DNA of 47,838 nt from JAWXBK01 sp040878185 (lineage in GTDB: Bacteria; Pseudomonadota; Alphaproteobacteria; Dongiales; Dongiaceae): positions 1 to 47,838 of the forward strand of contig JBBDMS010000065.1 of NCBI GenBank assembly GCA_040878185.1, written 5' to 3'. Both the position numbers and the translations under genes were made by a program. Below, piece after piece: positions 1 to 7,050 of the stretch. The notes under the pieces were generated by a model. It ran no database searches, was not told the origin of the DNA, and saw only the letters and a program-made list of their open reading frames with translations. Every line of letters begins with the position of its first letter. The stretch's first letter is position 1.

Positions 1-96
1 CCGCGTCCAGGGGAGGGGAGAAGAAAAAGAACCCCCACCCGCAAGGGAAAAGAACCCCCTCCCGCGTCGCGGTCGGCCCTATCCCCTTCCCGCCGC
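1..96. repeat. G/C-rich palindromic repeat remnants
   Basis: This stretch alternates C-runs and G-runs. Fragments such as CCCACCCGCAAGGG and CCCCTCCCGCGTCGCGG match the repeats found near 4.5, 42.0 and 46.5 kb. It lies directly downstream of the first minus-strand gene. I see no coding potential in it and treat it as degenerate copies of the dispersed repeat family. Confidence 0.6.
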
Positions 97-714
97 TTAC
101 GGTGTCGCCTGCGCGTGCAGGCTCGGATCGAGCACGCGCCGGGCGCCGTCGGCACCGACCACCGGCAGCCCCGCCGGATCGAGCAGCCCGATCTGCGCGA
201 GCACGGTCGCCTGATCCCAGTAAATATGCTCGTGCGAGATCTTGCCGTCTCTGATGCCGACGATCACCGCAAACGCGACCTCGACTTTCTTTCCGGTCGG
301 CGCGACGTCCGGCAGCATCCATTCGATCTCGGTCGTGTGCGTAAAGCGGATCACCAGCTCGTCGACGATCTGGTTCTCGCCGACGGTGCGCGAGACCGGC
401 GTCATCGTCATGTCGGGCGGAAAAAACTTGCCGACCAGATGGTTCTGATAGAACGAGCGCACGCCCTCGTAACCGTAGCCGCCGACCCGCGTCGGCACGT
501 TGGTGAGATGCGGATTGTCGGTCATGGTCGCCATCGTGGTTTCCATGTCGCCCTCGATCTCGGCGCCGACATGTTTCAGGAACAGGTCGATCTTTTCCTG
601 CTCGGTCATAATGGTCTCCCCCTGTGCCTGTGCATCGCTCCGGAACCGGCGCATGGCCGCGAGTATGGCGGCGGCCCCGGCGATCCATGCAAACAGACTG
701 CGTCGGTGAATCAT
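97..714 (-). CDS. SnoaL/NTF2-like fold protein, possibly exported
   Basis: The protein has 205 residues. From about residue 36 it matches the SnoaL-like/NTF2-like small alpha+beta barrel family: MTEQEKIDLFLKHVGAEIEG opens the domain, and the segment around EVAFAVIVGIRDGKISHEH is the usual strand pair. Members are ester cyclases, isomerases or ligand-binding proteins, so no reaction can be assigned. The first 30 residues form a short hydrophobic stretch ending in AQAQ, which could be a signal peptide. An internal ATG at 609 with its own purine-rich site (GGGGGAGA) would give a cytoplasmic protein of about 170 residues. Both starts have plausible ribosome binding sites. It lies 81 bases after the aminotransferase gene and is probably the last gene of that transcript. 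Confidence 0.7.
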   Translation of the reverse strand: MIHRRSLFAWIAGAAAILAAMRRFRSDAQAQGETIMTEQEKIDLFLKHVGAEIEGDMETTMATMTDNPHLTNVPTRVGGYGYEGVRSFYQNHLVGKFFPPDMTMTPVSRTVGENQIVDELVIRFTHTTEIEWMLPDVAPTGKKVEVAFAVIVGIRDGKISHEHIYWDQATVLAQIGLLDPAGLPVVGADGARRVLDPSLHAQATP

Positions 715-795
715 GCCTCTCTCCCGGTGGGCGCTCCTACCAGCGTATGCTCTCGTCCCGACCCTGTCGAAGGATAAGGCCCGCTGTGCCGGCCT

Positions 796-2190
796 CTATC
801 GTTCGCCCAGCACGCCCAGCGCCGCGAGCGCGCGACCGAACGCATCGCGGATCGAATCGACCGCCGCATCGTCCATCGGCACCGAGAGGCAGAAGAGCCC
901 GCGCGGCGACAAAAGCACACCCTCGTTGAGCATGGCGAGATGCAACAGTTTGAGGAACGCCTTGTCGCCGCGCGCGCCCGAACGATAGCGGCTCACATTT
1001 TCCGCCATCGCATGCACGTTCAGAAGCGAGCCGACCTGGTTGAGCGAAAGCGTCAGAGACGCGCGCTCAAACATCGCGCGCAGTTCGCGGGCGAGCCGCG
1101 CACTCCGCCCGTTGAGCGCCTCGATCGAATCCGCAGTGAACAGTTTCAGCGTCTCGATGCCGGCTGCGAGCGCCATGGGTGCACCATGGAATGTGCCGGA
1201 GAGCGTGACCGAACCGCCGGCCTTGGTCGGATCGAACCAGTTCATGATGTCGGCGCGCCCGGCGATGCCGCCGATCGGATAGCCGCCGCCGATGATCTTG
1301 CCGAGCGTCGTCATGTCCGGCGTGACGCCGTACATCGCCTGCGCGCCGCCGTAATCGAGCCGCAGCGTGATCACCTCGTCGAAGATCAGCACGATGCCGT
1401 GCTTCGTCGTGAGATCGCGCAGCAACGGGAGAAAGCCCGGCTCCGGCTCGAGCAGGCCGGCATTCGCCAGCACCGGCTCGACGATGATCGCAGCCAGCCG
1501 ATGCGCGTGTCTCTCGATCAGCGCCGTAACCGATTTCGCATCGTTGAACGGCAGCACCAGCACGTCGGCCGTGGCCGAGGGCGCGATGCCGGGCGTCGCG
1601 ACCGAACGCGGCGCCTCGTCCGGCCCCGAATCGTTCGGATCGGGTGCGACGCTGATCATCGCGAAATCGTGGATGCCGTGATAACCGCCCTCGAACTTCG
1701 CGATCGCCGGCCGGCCGGTGAAGGCGCGCGCGGCGCGCAGCGCCATCATCGTCGCCTCGGTGCCGGACGCCGCAAAGCGCACCAGTTCGGCGGACGGCAA
1801 TCGCTCGACGATCATTTCGGCAAGCGCCGCCTCGCCGGTGGTGGCGCCGGCCCAGGCGGTGCCGAGTGCAAGCTGGCGGGCCGCCGCCTCCATCACCTGC
1901 GGCACGCAATTGCCGAGGATCATCGCGGTGTAATTGCCGATCAGGTCGAGATAGCGGTTGCCATCGAGATCGGTGAGATAGGGTCCGGCACCGGAGGCAA
2001 CGAACATCGGATGCGGGCCGTGATGCACGATGTTGCGATTGACGCCGCCCGGCAGCACGTGGCTCGCCCGATCGTGCGCATGCTTCGATGACGGCGTGCG
2101 CGCCACATAGCGCTCGACCACGGCGCGGCGCAGTTCGGGCGGACAGGCATTGCTCGGATAGGGATCGGCCGGATAGGGATCGGGTGCCAT
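796..2190 (-). CDS. Class III aminotransferase, glutamate-1-semialdehyde aminomutase-like
   Basis: A 464-residue PLP enzyme of aminotransferase class III. It shows the family landmarks in order: SGTEATMMALRAAR (phosphate-binding region), KFEGGYHG, IFDEVITLR with the Asp that pairs with the pyridine nitrogen, and TLGKIIGGGYPIGG containing the Schiff-base lysine. It most resembles the glutamate-1-semialdehyde 2,1-aminomutase-like branch. Members of that branch outside haem synthesis act on varied amino acids and amines, so the substrate is unknown. It starts 14 bases downstream of the next aminotransferase gene on the same strand, which implies one transcript. Its partners (a second transaminase and a racemase-family enzyme) suggest amino-acid or amine catabolism rather than tetrapyrrole synthesis. 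Confidence 0.85.
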   Translation of the reverse strand: MAPDPYPADPYPSNACPPELRRAVVERYVARTPSSKHAHDRASHVLPGGVNRNIVHHGPHPMFVASGAGPYLTDLDGNRYLDLIGNYTAMILGNCVPQVMEAAARQLALGTAWAGATTGEAALAEMIVERLPSAELVRFAASGTEATMMALRAARAFTGRPAIAKFEGGYHGIHDFAMISVAPDPNDSGPDEAPRSVATPGIAPSATADVLVLPFNDAKSVTALIERHAHRLAAIIVEPVLANAGLLEPEPGFLPLLRDLTTKHGIVLIFDEVITLRLDYGGAQAMYGVTPDMTTLGKIIGGGYPIGGIAGRADIMNWFDPTKAGGSVTLSGTFHGAPMALAAGIETLKLFTADSIEALNGRSARLARELRAMFERASLTLSLNQVGSLLNVHAMAENVSRYRSGARGDKAFLKLLHLAMLNEGVLLSPRGLFCLSVPMDDAAVDSIRDAFGRALAALGVLGER

Positions 2191-2204
2191 GGCATTTCCT
2201 CGGT

Positions 2205-3590
2205 TCAGCCGCGCGGGATGCGGTCGATCGCGCGGCGCAGGCGGCGCACGCCCTCGACTATCGCATCGGCATCGGGATAGGCGAAAGAGAGGCGCAGCGC
2301 GTTGCGCGGCCCCTCGGGTCCGCGGAAGGCCGAGCCGGGAATGAACGCAACGCCCTCGGCCAGCGCCAGCGGCAGCAGCCGGTCGGCATCGATCCCCGCC
2401 GGCAGACTGAGCCAGATGAAGAAGCCGCCACCGGGACTGGTCCAGCGCACGCCCGTCATGTCGGCAAAGCTCTGTTTGAGGGCTGTTTCCATCGCGTCGC
2501 GCCGCGCCCGATAGGTCGTGCGCAACATATCGAGATGGCCCGGCATCGCGCCCGATTCCAGAAACCGTGCGACCATGCGCTGCGCCGGCACGTTGGTGCA
2601 GGTATCGAGGCCCTGCTTCGCGTCGATCATCTTCGCGATGACCGGCGGTGGGGCAATGACCCAGCCGACGCGCAAACCCGGCGCCAGGATCTTCGAGAAC
2701 GTATGCACACCGGTCACGCGGCCGCTGCCGTTCTTGGCCAAGCGGTCGAGTGCATAGAGGCTGGGCGGCGGCGCACGATCGAAGAAGAGCCTTCCATAGG
2801 GATCGTCCTCGAGGATCAGGCAGTCATAGCGCTCGGCGAGTTTGAGCAAACTGCGGCGGCGTTCGAGCGCCAAAGTGCTGCCGCCGGGATTCTGGAAATT
2901 CGGAATCGTGTAGATCAGTTTCGGCACGCGGCCGGTGCGCGCGACGAGCCGTGCGATCGCATCGACCCGCAGGCCCGCATCGTCGGTCGGGCAGCGCAGC
3001 ACATCGCCCTCATAGCTGGTGATGATCGCGATGCCGTTGGAATAAGTGGGGTCTTCCGCGATCACGGCATCGCCGGGCCCGACGAACAATTTGCACACGA
3101 GGTCGAGGCCCTGCGTGCCGCCGGCCGTAATCAAAAGTTCGTCGTCGGCAATATCGAGACCCTGCGACAGGAGATCGGCGCGCAGTGCCGCACGCAAAGA
3201 AGGCTCGCCCTCGGTCGGGCCGTAGCTCAGCGCGCCCGCATCGGCATCGCCGAGCGCCAGCGACGCCGCTTCCGCGAGCAGCGCGCTGGGAATTGCCTCG
3301 GGCGCGGGCGCACCGAACGCGAAGGGCACGGTCGGATGCGGCTGACGCGCGAGCAGCGCGATCGAACGGTCGATCGGCGATCCGGGAATCCCCGCAACGC
3401 GGGCTGCGAACAATCGCTCGGCGCCGCCGGCACCGGCGAGCGCCATTCCATCCCGGGTATGCGATACGACCGCCGGGCGATCGGCTGCATCGGACGCTGG
3501 GACCCGGTCTTGCGCCCACGGTCCGGGGACCGCATCGTCGTGATCGTCTCCGTCTAAAGTGGCGCCGGTTCTGCGCTCTGAAGCTGTCAT
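2205..3590 (-). CDS. PLP-dependent aminotransferase, fold type I (LysN/2-aminoadipate type)
   Basis: A fold-type-I aminotransferase without an HTH domain. It carries ALSYGPTEGEPSLRAALRAD, a TAGGTQGLDL phosphate-binding turn, IYTIPNFQNPGG, EDDPYGRLFF and the PLP lysine in HTFSKILAPGLRVGW. These resemble 2-aminoadipate/aromatic transaminases and the catalytic half of MocR regulators. The reading frame opens at 3617, but that ATG lies almost on the 3622-3635 palindrome, leaving no room for a leader. I prefer 3590, preceded by AGAGGG. An ATG at 3446, preceded by GGGATGG, would give the usual size of about 413 residues and is also possible. It is the first gene of the minus-strand transcript and is divergent from the racemase-like gene. 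Confidence 0.85.
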   Translation of the reverse strand: MTASERRTGATLDGDDHDDAVPGPWAQDRVPASDAADRPAVVSHTRDGMALAGAGGAERLFAARVAGIPGSPIDRSIALLARQPHPTVPFAFGAPAPEAIPSALLAEAASLALGDADAGALSYGPTEGEPSLRAALRADLLSQGLDIADDELLITAGGTQGLDLVCKLFVGPGDAVIAEDPTYSNGIAIITSYEGDVLRCPTDDAGLRVDAIARLVARTGRVPKLIYTIPNFQNPGGSTLALERRRSLLKLAERYDCLILEDDPYGRLFFDRAPPPSLYALDRLAKNGSGRVTGVHTFSKILAPGLRVGWVIAPPPVIAKMIDAKQGLDTCTNVPAQRMVARFLESGAMPGHLDMLRTTYRARRDAMETALKQSFADMTGVRWTSPGGGFFIWLSLPAGIDADRLLPLALAEGVAFIPGSAFRGPEGPRNALRLSFAYPDADAIVEGVRRLRRAIDRIPRG

Positions 3591-3621
3591 CGCGACGACC
3601 CTCTGGCTCTTTGGCATTCAA

Positions 3622-3635
3622 TTTGGTATACCAAA
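3622..3635. promoter_or_regulatory. GTATAC-centred palindrome, candidate GntR/FCD operator
   Basis: TTTGGTATACCAAA is a perfect 14-base palindrome in the space between the divergent aminotransferase and racemase-like genes. TGGTATACCA-type palindromes are the usual targets of FCD-class GntR repressors, and such a regulator is encoded nearby at 4636-5358. A related GTATAC core lies upstream of the regulator gene. It could control both divergent genes. Confidence 0.6.
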
Positions 3636-3674
3636 ATAGACGGGTCTGAGGCAACAGGAGTTCGAGGCGATCCC

Positions 3675-4499
3675 ATGCCGGAATGGAGCCTGCCGCCACC
3701 GATCGTTCTAGCCGAAAGCGCGAACCTTCCGGCTTCAATTGCCGTGGGCGCGCTCGATCATCCGCCGCTGCCGGATGGCTGCGAGATCGGGCTGATCGCG
3801 CTCGCGACCGACCATGCCATTGAAAACGAGATGCGGCTTTTTCTGCCGCCCGGCACAGGACCCGGCGGCGTCAATCTCTATACGACGCGCGTCCCCGCCC
3901 CCGATCGCTTCGGGCCGGAGAGCCTGCGTGCGACCGAAGCCGAACTCGCGCGCGCCGCGTCTCTGCTGGTACCGGGCAGCCGGCTCGACGTGATCGCCTA
4001 TGGCTGCACCTCGGCGACCGCCGCGATCGGCGAGGACGCGGTCTTCGCGCAAATCCGCAAGGGCCGACCCGATATCGCCTGCACCTCGCCGATGACCGCG
4101 GCGGATGCGGCGCTGCGGCGCCTCGATGCGCGGAAGATCGTACTGGTGACGCCCTATCCCGATGCGGTGCACGCGATCGTCGCCCGCGATCTCGAGCGGC
4201 GTGACTTTACCCTCATCGATCAGGCGAATTTCGGCATCGACGAGGATTCCGCGATCACCCGCGTGTCGCCGCAACGGATCGCCGACGCCGTACGCGACCG
4301 GCAGCTTTCGGAGGCGGATGCAGTGTTCGTCGCCTGCACCTCGCTGCGCACCGCGACGATCGTCGAGACGCTCGAAAACGAGCTGAAAATGCCGGTTATC
4401 TCATCCAACCGCGCGCTCGCCTGGCACGCGCTGGCGCTCGCGAGCAATTCGCCAGAACCCCTCCCCCTACCCCCTCCCGCAAGGGGAGGGGGAAGTTAA
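3675..4499 (+). CDS. Asp/Glu racemase superfamily protein (maleate isomerase / arylmalonate decarboxylase-like)
   Basis: A 274-residue protein of the Asp/Glu racemase superfamily, closest in layout to maleate cis-trans isomerases and arylmalonate decarboxylases. The two catalytic cysteines are visible in YGCTSATAAIG (about residue 113) and VACTSLRTATIV (about residue 221), with the usual VLVTPYPDAV loop between them. Substrates in this group are small dicarboxylates or hydantoins, so the exact reaction is open. A purine-rich CAGGAG lies about 15 bases upstream and GAGG lies closer to the ATG. The last 17 or so codons (from PEPLPLPPPARGG) are written by a C/G-rich palindromic repeat, so the native C-terminus was probably near ALASNS. 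It is divergent from the aminotransferases and shares the GTATAC palindrome. Confidence 0.82.
   Translation: MPEWSLPPPIVLAESANLPASIAVGALDHPPLPDGCEIGLIALATDHAIENEMRLFLPPGTGPGGVNLYTTRVPAPDRFGPESLRATEAELARAASLLVPGSRLDVIAYGCTSATAAIGEDAVFAQIRKGRPDIACTSPMTAADAALRRLDARKIVLVTPYPDAVHAIVARDLERRDFTLIDQANFGIDEDSAITRVSPQRIADAVRDRQLSEADAVFVACTSLRTATIVETLENELKMPVISSNRALAWHALALASNSPEPLPLPPPARGGGS
4458..4494. repeat. Dispersed palindromic repeat, copy A, inside a gene end
   Basis: A C-run, CCCCTCCC, GCAA loop and GGGGAGGG form a stable hairpin. The same 36-base unit occurs at 46472-46508. Here it supplies the final codons and stop context of the racemase-like gene. Confidence 0.8.
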
Positions 4500-4502
4500 A
4501 AG

Positions 4503-4622
4503 GAATTCCCTCCCCCTGGCCGCGGTCGGCCGCGGCGTGCGGGTCCAGAAAATATATTCCCTCCCCCCTCGCCGCGATCGGTCGCGGCCGACCGCGACAT
4601 GAGGGGGAGGGTTAGGGTGGGG
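4503..4622. repeat. Mosaic palindromic repeats between convergent genes
   Basis: Two further units of the repeat family lie here. Each begins with CCCTCCCCC. Between the arms is a second near-palindrome built from GCGGTCGGCCGCGG or GTCGCGGCCGACCGCGAC, and the second unit closes with GAGGGGGAGGG. The space separates the racemase-like gene from the convergent GntR gene and could fold as a bidirectional terminator, although no T-run follows. Confidence 0.7.
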
Positions 4623-4635
4623 GGCGAAGCGAATA

Positions 4636-5358
4636 CTACCCCGTCAGCGACGGCCGTGCCTGCAGCACGCGCAGCACGTTCGCGCGCGAGCGGCGCAGAT
4701 GCTGCGTTGCCAGATGGACGACGCGCTCGACATCCTCGGCCTTGATCGCGGCGATGATTTCGGCATGTTCGGCGCGCGTGAGCCGCGCCTCGTCGGCATA
4801 AAGCGCATCGATCCAGATGAAAAGCTGGAGGCGATCGTAGAGCCGCATCAGCATTTCGTAGAGCAGTTCGTCGCGGGCGGCGCGCGCGATGATCTCGTGC
4901 ACGCGCTGGCCCTCGCGCAGCTCGGGCTCGGACTGCACCGGATCGGTGGCGTAACGCTCAAGCGATTGGGAAAGCCGGTCGAACTCGGCGAAATCGGTGC
5001 GCTGCATGCGCGACATCGCGAGCCGGATCGCATAGACCTCGAGCATCTCGCGCAAACTGTAGAGATCCTCGACCGAGCGCATGTCGATCGCGCGCACGAA
5101 ATGGCCGCGCTGCGGCCGGTATTCGACCAGCCCGTCCTGGACGAGGCGGCCGAGCGCCTCGCGGATCGGGGTGCGGCTGACCTTGAGCGTGGCACCGAGA
5201 TCGCGTTCGGCCAGCTTCTCGCCCGGGCGCAGCCGGCCGGCGAGAATCATGTCCTTGAGCTGGCCGTAGGTGCGCGTCGCCAACGTCCGGTCGGCGGCAT
5301 TTTTACTGGGCGCGGGTCGCGGCTGAAGGCGGTTGGGCGGCGTTGCTTTGAGCGGCAT
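4636..5358 (-). CDS. GntR family transcriptional regulator, FCD domain
   Basis: A 240-residue regulator. The winged helix (about residues 25-85) contains LAERDLGATLKVSRTPIREA, typical of the FadR/FCD branch, followed by LVEYRPQRGHFV as the wing. The all-helical FCD ligand-binding domain follows (SVEDLYSLREMLEVYAIRLA onward). In FCD proteins an Asp and His residues bind a metal next to a carboxylate ligand. I chose the ATG at 5358, preceded by GGGAG, over the upstream ATG at 5400, because the latter overlaps a GTATAC palindrome that is probably the operator. The likely targets are itself and the divergent aminotransferase/racemase genes, with a small organic acid as effector. Confidence 0.88.
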   Translation of the reverse strand: MPLKATPPNRLQPRPAPSKNAADRTLATRTYGQLKDMILAGRLRPGEKLAERDLGATLKVSRTPIREALGRLVQDGLVEYRPQRGHFVRAIDMRSVEDLYSLREMLEVYAIRLAMSRMQRTDFAEFDRLSQSLERYATDPVQSEPELREGQRVHEIIARAARDELLYEMLMRLYDRLQLFIWIDALYADEARLTRAEHAEIIAAIKAEDVERVVHLATQHLRRSRANVLRVLQARPSLTG

Positions 5359-5390
5359 GGCTCCCGGGCCGGTCGGGTCTGTGTACCGCC

Positions 5391-5402
5391 CAGTATACAT
5401 TC
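5391..5402. promoter_or_regulatory. GTATAC element upstream of the GntR gene
   Basis: CAGTATACATTC, with core GTATAC at 5393-5398, lies about 35 bases upstream of the preferred start of the GntR gene. It shares its core with the stronger palindrome at 3622-3635. Autoregulation is an inference. Confidence 0.4.
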
Positions 5403-5534
5403 CTGTATGCCGCAGGGGTGTCTAAGCTTTTTATCCGGGCCCGTTCAAACTGCCGGCAATTTTGCATTAACAGTGTGCAGATGGCGGGGGTGTAAGGCGC
5501 AAATTTCCCAGCCTTTCTGCGGATTCGGGATAGA

Positions 5535-5581
5535 TTGACAACGCTCTAATAGTACTTTATGGTGCTATAGTACTATGGAGG
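5535..5581 (+). promoter_or_regulatory. Sigma70-type promoter with paired AGTACT operator-like sites
   Basis: TTGACA at 5535-5540 is followed, after a 17-base spacer, by TATGGT at 5558-5563, a good sigma70 arrangement. The self-complementary hexamer AGTACT occurs twice, at 5551-5556 and 5569-5574, 18 bases apart, so one copy overlaps the spacer end and the other sits just past the -10 box. This would suit a dimeric repressor, perhaps the downstream protein itself. GGAGG at 5577-5581 is the ribosome binding site. Confidence 0.7.
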
Positions 5582-5586
5582 ACTGA

Positions 5587-5988
5587 ATGCCGACTATCGA
5601 GATTGACTTCGACGTATTCAAGGCGCTGACGACGCGCCGCGACACGGAAGCCACAACCTACAACGACGTAATCAGGGACCTGCTGAAGCTTCCTGCGGTA
5701 CGCGAGACCCAAGATTTGCCGGACGCCGGAGAACGACCCTGGGTCGTCTCCGACACCAGCTTTCCTGCCGGCTCAAAATTCCTCGTCAGATACAAGGGTG
5801 AAGAGATCACCGGAATCGTCAGAGACGGCATGCTGGAGTTGACCGGCGGACAGCGGTTCCCTACTCCGTCAGCCGCGGCCTGTCATGTCACCGGCGGCAA
5901 CGTGAATGGCTGGCGTTTCTGGAGATGCAAACTGCCTGGCACCTCGGAGTACGTGCTGATCGAAAGGCTTCGCGGAAAATCCCACTGA
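5587..5988 (+). CDS. SeqA-like N-terminal domain plus RAMA domain protein
   Basis: A 133-residue two-part protein. The first 35 residues (MPTIEIDFDVFKALTTRRDT, then NDVIRDLLKL) look like the SeqA N-terminal ribbon-helix-type dimerisation module. Residues about 75-130 contain a RAMA domain (restriction enzyme adenine methylase associated): GGQRFPTPSAAACHVTGG, then NGWRFWRCKLP. RAMA domains are predicted to recognise DNA and are often fused to methylases or helicases. A short SeqA-like/RAMA protein is plausibly a DNA-binding or modified-base-reading regulator. It has its own promoter and a strong GGAGG site, and is followed 12 bases later by a second small gene. Base composition here is visibly less GC-rich than in neighbouring genes, which suggests acquisition by transfer. 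Confidence 0.75.
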   Translation: MPTIEIDFDVFKALTTRRDTEATTYNDVIRDLLKLPAVRETQDLPDAGERPWVVSDTSFPAGSKFLVRYKGEEITGIVRDGMLELTGGQRFPTPSAAACHVTGGNVNGWRFWRCKLPGTSEYVLIERLRGKSH

Positions 5989-6000
5989 GGAGTGAACGTC

Positions 6001-6264
6001 ATGAAAACGAAATACTCGCCGCTTGAGCAATATCTCAAACACCTTCCACAAAGCACTAGGGAGGCAAACCTCACATTCGCCGAGGTCGAGCGGATTATCG
6101 AAGGAGCGTTACCCAAGTCAGCGCATGAGTTTCGTGAATGGTGGGCAAACGAATCCGGCGACACTCGGCATGTTCAATCGAAATCATGGAGGCGTGCAGG
6201 TTTCTACGTCGACCAGGTGCAGCAGAGATCGAGCGGCGGCAGCGTGCGGTTCTGCCGACGCTAG
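6001..6264 (+). CDS. DUF7662-like small protein
   Basis: An 87-residue protein. The pattern KYSPLEQYL, NLTFAEVERIIEGALPKSA, EWWANE and SWRRAGFYVDQV matches the small DUF7662-type domain, in which a conserved WWANE and a tryptophan-containing helix are typical; the function is unknown. I start it at ATG 6001 rather than the GTG at 5992 because GAGGAG (5986-5991), overlapping the stop codon of the upstream gene, is well placed for 6001. The two genes appear translationally linked and form a self-contained pair. The 3' end converges on the flavodoxin-like gene 22 bases away. Confidence 0.7.
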   Translation: MKTKYSPLEQYLKHLPQSTREANLTFAEVERIIEGALPKSAHEFREWWANESGDTRHVQSKSWRRAGFYVDQVQQRSSGGSVRFCRR

Positions 6265-6286
6265 CATCGCATTGGGACGCATACCC

Positions 6287-7033
6287 CTACATCCGGTGCT
6301 CGGGGTTTGCGTAATCGAAGCGGCAGCCGGCCTTCCACGCGCGGCGATCGTTGCCGTGGTTCGAAAGTCCGTTCGCGTCCTTCAGGAGCCGCGCCATGTG
6401 CATCAGGTTCCAGGTCATGATCGTGGTGTTGCGCTGGGTGAAGTCGTTGTCGAAGCCGGCGCCGTCGTCGCCATAACTTGCCCCCGGCCCCGCCTCGCCG
6501 ACCCAGCCGCAATCGGCCTGGGGCGGGATCGTGTATCCCAGATGCGCGAGCGCGTAGAGGATCGTCATCGAACAATGCTTGATGCCGTCCTCGTTGCCGG
6601 TAACGACCGCGCCGCCGACCTTGCCGTAGAAGATCGACTGGCCCTTGTCGTTGAGCTCTGCGCTCATGCCGTAGAGCCGCTCGACGATCATGCGGCAGAC
6701 CGAAGATTCCTCGCCGAGCCAGATCGGCGTGCCGATCACCAGAATGTCGGCGGCAAGGATGCGCTGCCAGAGAAGCGGCCATTCGTCCGCGGCCCAGCCA
6801 TGTTCGGTCATATCGGGCTGCACGCCGAACGCGATGCGATGCGCGGTCGGGCGGATCGTTTCAACGCCGACGCCGCTTTTGCGCATGATCTCTTCGGCGA
6901 CGCCCATCAGAAGCCCGGTATGGGATTCCTCGTCCGGGCGTTTCAGCGTGCAGTTGACGAAGATCGCAGAGAGGTCTGAAAAATCCTGGCGGTTCGCATC
7001 GCACAGCGCCTGCTGCTTTTCGTTCAGGGTCAT
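6287..7033 (-). CDS. Flavodoxin / NADPH-dependent FMN reductase family protein
   Basis: A 248-residue flavodoxin-fold protein. The first strand and phosphate loop read IFVNCTLKRPDEESHTG, followed by ADILVIGTPIWLGEESS and VGGAVVTGNEDG, the three FMN-contacting loops of the NADPH-dependent FMN reductase/flavodoxin group. Such proteins bind FMN and reduce quinones or other acceptors, but no specific substrate can be read. The start at 7033 (MTLNEKQQ) has AAGGAGAG upstream. The open frame continues far upstream antisense-style into ndvB, but that extension is arginine-rich and not real. It lies 17 bases downstream of ndvB on the same strand and may be read from the ndvB transcript. Confidence 0.85.
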   Translation of the reverse strand: MTLNEKQQALCDANRQDFSDLSAIFVNCTLKRPDEESHTGLLMGVAEEIMRKSGVGVETIRPTAHRIAFGVQPDMTEHGWAADEWPLLWQRILAADILVIGTPIWLGEESSVCRMIVERLYGMSAELNDKGQSIFYGKVGGAVVTGNEDGIKHCSMTILYALAHLGYTIPPQADCGWVGEAGPGASYGDDGAGFDNDFTQRNTTIMTWNLMHMARLLKDANGLSNHGNDRRAWKAGCRFDYANPEHRM

Positions 7034-7050
7034 CGTTCTCTCTCCTTCCT

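Noticed and set aside
796..2190. Role of the aminomutase-like gene in haem (tetrapyrrole) synthesis
   Set aside because: Alphaproteobacteria make 5-aminolevulinate by the HemA (ALA synthase) route, and the neighbours are catabolic-type enzymes with a GntR regulator.
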